From positions 248,001 through 312,000 of the forward strand of contig NZ_JAQPCG010000002.1 of NCBI RefSeq assembly GCF_028464145.1: DNA of 64,000 nt, read 5' to 3'. Both the position numbers and the translations under genes were made by a program. Source of the stretch: Maribacter sp. PR1 (GTDB lineage: Bacteria > Bacteroidota > Bacteroidia > Flavobacteriales > Flavobacteriaceae). The stretch's first letter is position 1; every line of letters starts with the position of its first letter. This document shows positions 63,940-64,000 of the stretch, one piece after another. The notes beneath the pieces were generated by a model, which was given only the letters and a program-made list of their open reading frames with translations, ran no database searches and was not told the DNA's origin.

Positions 63940-64000
63940 ATGAAAAGCACCACAGAATATTCCAGAATAATTGCCGGTACCATGACATGGGGCAAATGGG
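63940..64000 (+). CDS. Aldo/keto reductase, N-terminus only (cut by window end)
   Basis: Only about 20 codons are visible. They read MKSTTEYSRIIAGTMTWGKW, and the segment SRIIAGTMTWGKW is typical of the first strand of aldo/keto reductases of the YdhF type. The gene runs out of the window. It diverges from moxR, with the two starts 157 nt apart. The family call rests on this short stretch only. Confidence 0.65.
   Translation, partial: MKSTTEYSRIIAGTMTWGKW

Overview
The window looks like chromosomal DNA of a marine-type Flavobacteriaceae (Bacteroidota). The DNA is AT-rich, and genes lack obvious Shine-Dalgarno sequences. Promoters match the Bacteroidota pattern TTTG-N19-TAnnTTTG, most clearly in front of the OmpA-family gene. 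Lineage markers include a FecI/FecR/TonB-receptor trio, an IPExxxVDY protein between rnc and pyk, a complete moxR-bat operon, an OmpA protein with thrombospondin type 3 repeats and a System II (CcsBA) cytochrome c synthase. I saw no tRNA, rRNA, insertion sequence, prophage or CRISPR array.

Layout. 1-4 kb: a DsbD-type thiol reductase, an unknown protein and an acidic lipoprotein. 4-8 kb: ECF sigma factor, FecR anti-sigma and TonB-dependent receptor. 8.4-19.8 kb: the most distinctive block. It is a tight plus-strand operon encoding a di-heme b-type membrane protein, an Fe-S/FAD/NAD(P) oxidoreductase, two large multiheme c cytochromes (23 and 25 CxxCH motifs), a predicted outer-membrane barrel and an OB-fold lipoprotein. 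It converges on ccsBA, which would attach the hemes. I infer an electron-transfer conduit from cytoplasmic NAD(P)H through the inner membrane and periplasm towards the outer membrane. 20-24.7 kb: hybrid histidine kinase, sugar porter, SDR enzyme and two possible gene relics.

24.7-33.3 kb: addB and addA (double-strand break repair), separated by an OmpA-family porin gene and kbl. 33.3-34.6 kb: superoxide dismutase followed by three tandem copies of an unusual element. Each copy has a promoter-like box, a conserved core of about 40 nt and a covarying terminator hairpin on the minus strand. These are probably three paralogous small RNAs. 34.6-38.8 kb: long-form amidophosphoribosyltransferase, PfkB kinase, viroplasmin-RNase H and purN. 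39-43.5 kb: acpP-fabF-rnc-IPExxxVDY-pyk.

43.9-51.2 kb: small-multidrug-export-like protein, dinB, NAD(P)-binding protein, CYTH protein, lipoprotein, AEC transporter, a Tat-signal aminotransferase, a pheS-linked unknown and pheS. 51.3-54.6 kb: two beta-carbonic anhydrases with a SulP anion (probably bicarbonate) transporter and a small membrane protein. 54.7-63.8 kb: the complete bat operon, read from moxR down to batE. The window ends inside an aldo/keto reductase gene. All readings are from visual inspection; no database search or statistics were run.
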